From: Pseudomonadota bacterium
GTDB taxonomy: Bacteria; Pseudomonadota; Gammaproteobacteria; Arenicellales; Arenicellaceae
Direction of reading: 5' to 3'
Length of the DNA stretch: 5,800 nucleotides
NCBI GenBank assembly: GCA_018660405.1
Contig: JABJKL010000008.1
Location: forward strand, 1-5,800
Part shown: positions 4,745 through 5,800 of the stretch, one piece after another
Position numbering within the stretch: the first letter of the stretch is position 1
Layout: each line of letters begins with the position of its first letter
The notes under the pieces: generated by a model
What the model saw: the letters and a program-made list of their open reading frames with translations, nothing else
Told to the model about the DNA's origin: nothing
The model's database searches: none
Translations under genes and position numbers: made by a program

Positions 4745-5800
4745 ATGGATTTGAATAGTAACGCTAACAATCCCGGGAAGGATGTGCATATCGCTCTCAA
4801 ACGTAGCCTTGGTCTTCCGTTAATTACGCTGTACGGTCTGGGTACCATAATCGGCGCAGGCATTTATGTACTGATTGGTGAAGTGGTTGGCGCCAGCGGT
4901 TTTCTAGCGCCGATGGCTTTTATTGCCGCAGCAGTCGTTGCAGGTTTTACCGCCTTTAGTTATGCCGAATTGGTGTCTCGCTATCCGTTAAGCGGTGGTG
5001 AGGCGGTTTATGTAGAACGAGCTTTCCACAAACCCTGGTTGGCGACGGTAACTGGTTGGGCGGTTGCGCTGGTGGGTGTCGTATCTTCGGCTACGCTGGC
5101 GCGTGGGTTTGTGGGTTATTTTGAGTTGTTTCTGAGCCTGCCAGATATACTCGTGATTACGGTGATGCTGCTCGTCATCTGTACGATTGCCGCGTGGGGT
5201 ATTGCACAATCCGCCTTGGTTGCTGCGGTGGCCACCTTGCTGGAAGTGGGTGGTTTGGCAATGGTGATATACATCGCTTCGGATAGTTTTGCGTTATTGC
5301 CGGACAAGCTCGATATGATGTTGCCTTCTGTTAGCGTGCAGGATTTGAGTTTTATCGGTGTGGGTGCATTTTTGGCGTTTTATGCGTTTATCGGCTTTGA
5401 GGATATGGTAAATGTTGCCGAAGAGGTTAAGAATCCAAGCCGAACTTTGCCCATCGCTATATGCCTCACGCTGATTTTGGCTACCGTTCTTTACGTGATA
5501 ATTAGTATGGTGGCGGTATTGGCAGTTCCGGCCAGTGAGCTGGCAGAAAACTCCGCACCGTTGGCTTATATCGTTGGGAGCAGGAGCGCATCAGCAACGG
5601 TCTGGTTATCCCTTATCAGTCTTTTCGCAGTGCTCAACGGAGCATTGGTGCAGACCATAATGTCTACGCGTATTATGTACGGCATGGCAACTCATGGTCT
5701 TGCTCCTCAGGTGCTCGGTTTGGTCAATCGTCATACGCGCACACCGATTGTTACTACTTGTATAGTGGTTTTCGTCGTGTGGGTATTCGCGGTTGCTTTA
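4745..5800 (+). CDS. APC-superfamily amino acid permease, N-terminal part (3' end outside window)
   Basis: Inner-membrane amino acid (or related amine) permease of the APC superfamily. The frame is open from the ATG at 4745 to the window edge, giving 352 residues of a family usually about 420-480 long. After a short polar N-terminus, TM1 carries the glycine-rich GLGTIIGAGIYVLIG (31-45), whose unwound centre binds the substrate amino and carboxyl groups in characterised relatives. YAELVSRYPLSGGEAVYV (73-90) is the typical TM2 and following loop, and FIGFEDMVNVAEEVKNPSR (215-233) is the hallmark of TM6 and the following loop. STRIMYGMATHGLAP (307-321) matches the segment after TM8. About nine to ten hydrophobic helices are visible in all. 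An in-frame stop at 4727-4729 makes ATG 4745 the first possible start; no clear ribosome site precedes it. The substrate cannot be told from the sequence, and the lone divergent position gives no clue. Antisense reading frames within it are shadows. Confidence 0.92.
   Translation, partial: MDLNSNANNPGKDVHIALKRSLGLPLITLYGLGTIIGAGIYVLIGEVVGASGFLAPMAFIAAAVVAGFTAFSYAELVSRYPLSGGEAVYVERAFHKPWLATVTGWAVALVGVVSSATLARGFVGYFELFLSLPDILVITVMLLVICTIAAWGIAQSALVAAVATLLEVGGLAMVIYIASDSFALLPDKLDMMLPSVSVQDLSFIGVGAFLAFYAFIGFEDMVNVAEEVKNPSRTLPIAICLTLILATVLYVIISMVAVLAVPASELAENSAPLAYIVGSRSASATVWLSLISLFAVLNGALVQTIMSTRIMYGMATHGLAPQVLGLVNRHTRTPIVTTCIVVFVVWVFAVAL

Noticed and set aside
3..4745. ACTAAGCTGA occurring at 3-12 and 4736-4745
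   Set aside because: One copy is coding and the other is at a gene start; there is no extended similarity, so it was taken as chance.
4988..5307. Minus-strand frames opposite the permease
   Set aside because: Both overlap conserved permease coding sequence and give no protein-like product.

Overview
The window looks like ordinary chromosomal DNA of a Gram-negative bacterium, most probably a gammaproteobacterium. This is an inference from a Tat-exported aldo/keto reductase, a periplasmic c-type cytochrome, a secreted protein with a TonB-box-like motif, and SD-type ribosome binding sites. Sampled lines range from about 35 to 53 percent GC. I see no mobile element, integrase, tRNA, rRNA or CRISPR array, and no gene-free stretch longer than about 160 bases.

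Layout. (1) Bases 1-530, plus: the C-terminal part of a PiT-family phosphate transporter, cut by the left edge. (2) 612-1532, plus: a twin-arginine-exported aldo/keto reductase homologue that appears to have lost its catalytic Tyr and His. (3) 4065-1580, minus: a tight three-gene run. It starts with a periplasmic protein made of a cytochrome c'/c556-like domain (CFACH) and a helical, TPR-like C-terminal half. Next, 13 bases downstream, is a six-segment membrane protein of the DUF2238/YjdF type with a TTG start. Last, 43 bases on, is a conserved membrane-associated protein of unknown function with a Cys pair plus Cys/His. (4) 4066-4230: a repeat-rich gap with three separate inverted or direct repeats. 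(5) 4617-4231, minus: a small secreted protein carrying EEVTVIGR, a motif like that at the N-terminus of TonB-dependent receptors. (6) 4745-5800, plus: an APC-family amino acid permease cut by the right edge and transcribed divergently from the small secreted protein.

How the parts work together. The PiT transporter and the permease are independent transport genes. The three minus-strand genes are probably co-transcribed and act in or at the inner membrane: haem protein outside, multi-pass protein within, Cys-bearing protein on the membrane. Their shared task cannot be read from the sequence. The best leads for something undescribed are the degenerate exported reductase, this three-gene cluster, and the small EEVTVIGR protein. 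I found no clear evidence of a new defence or mobile system.
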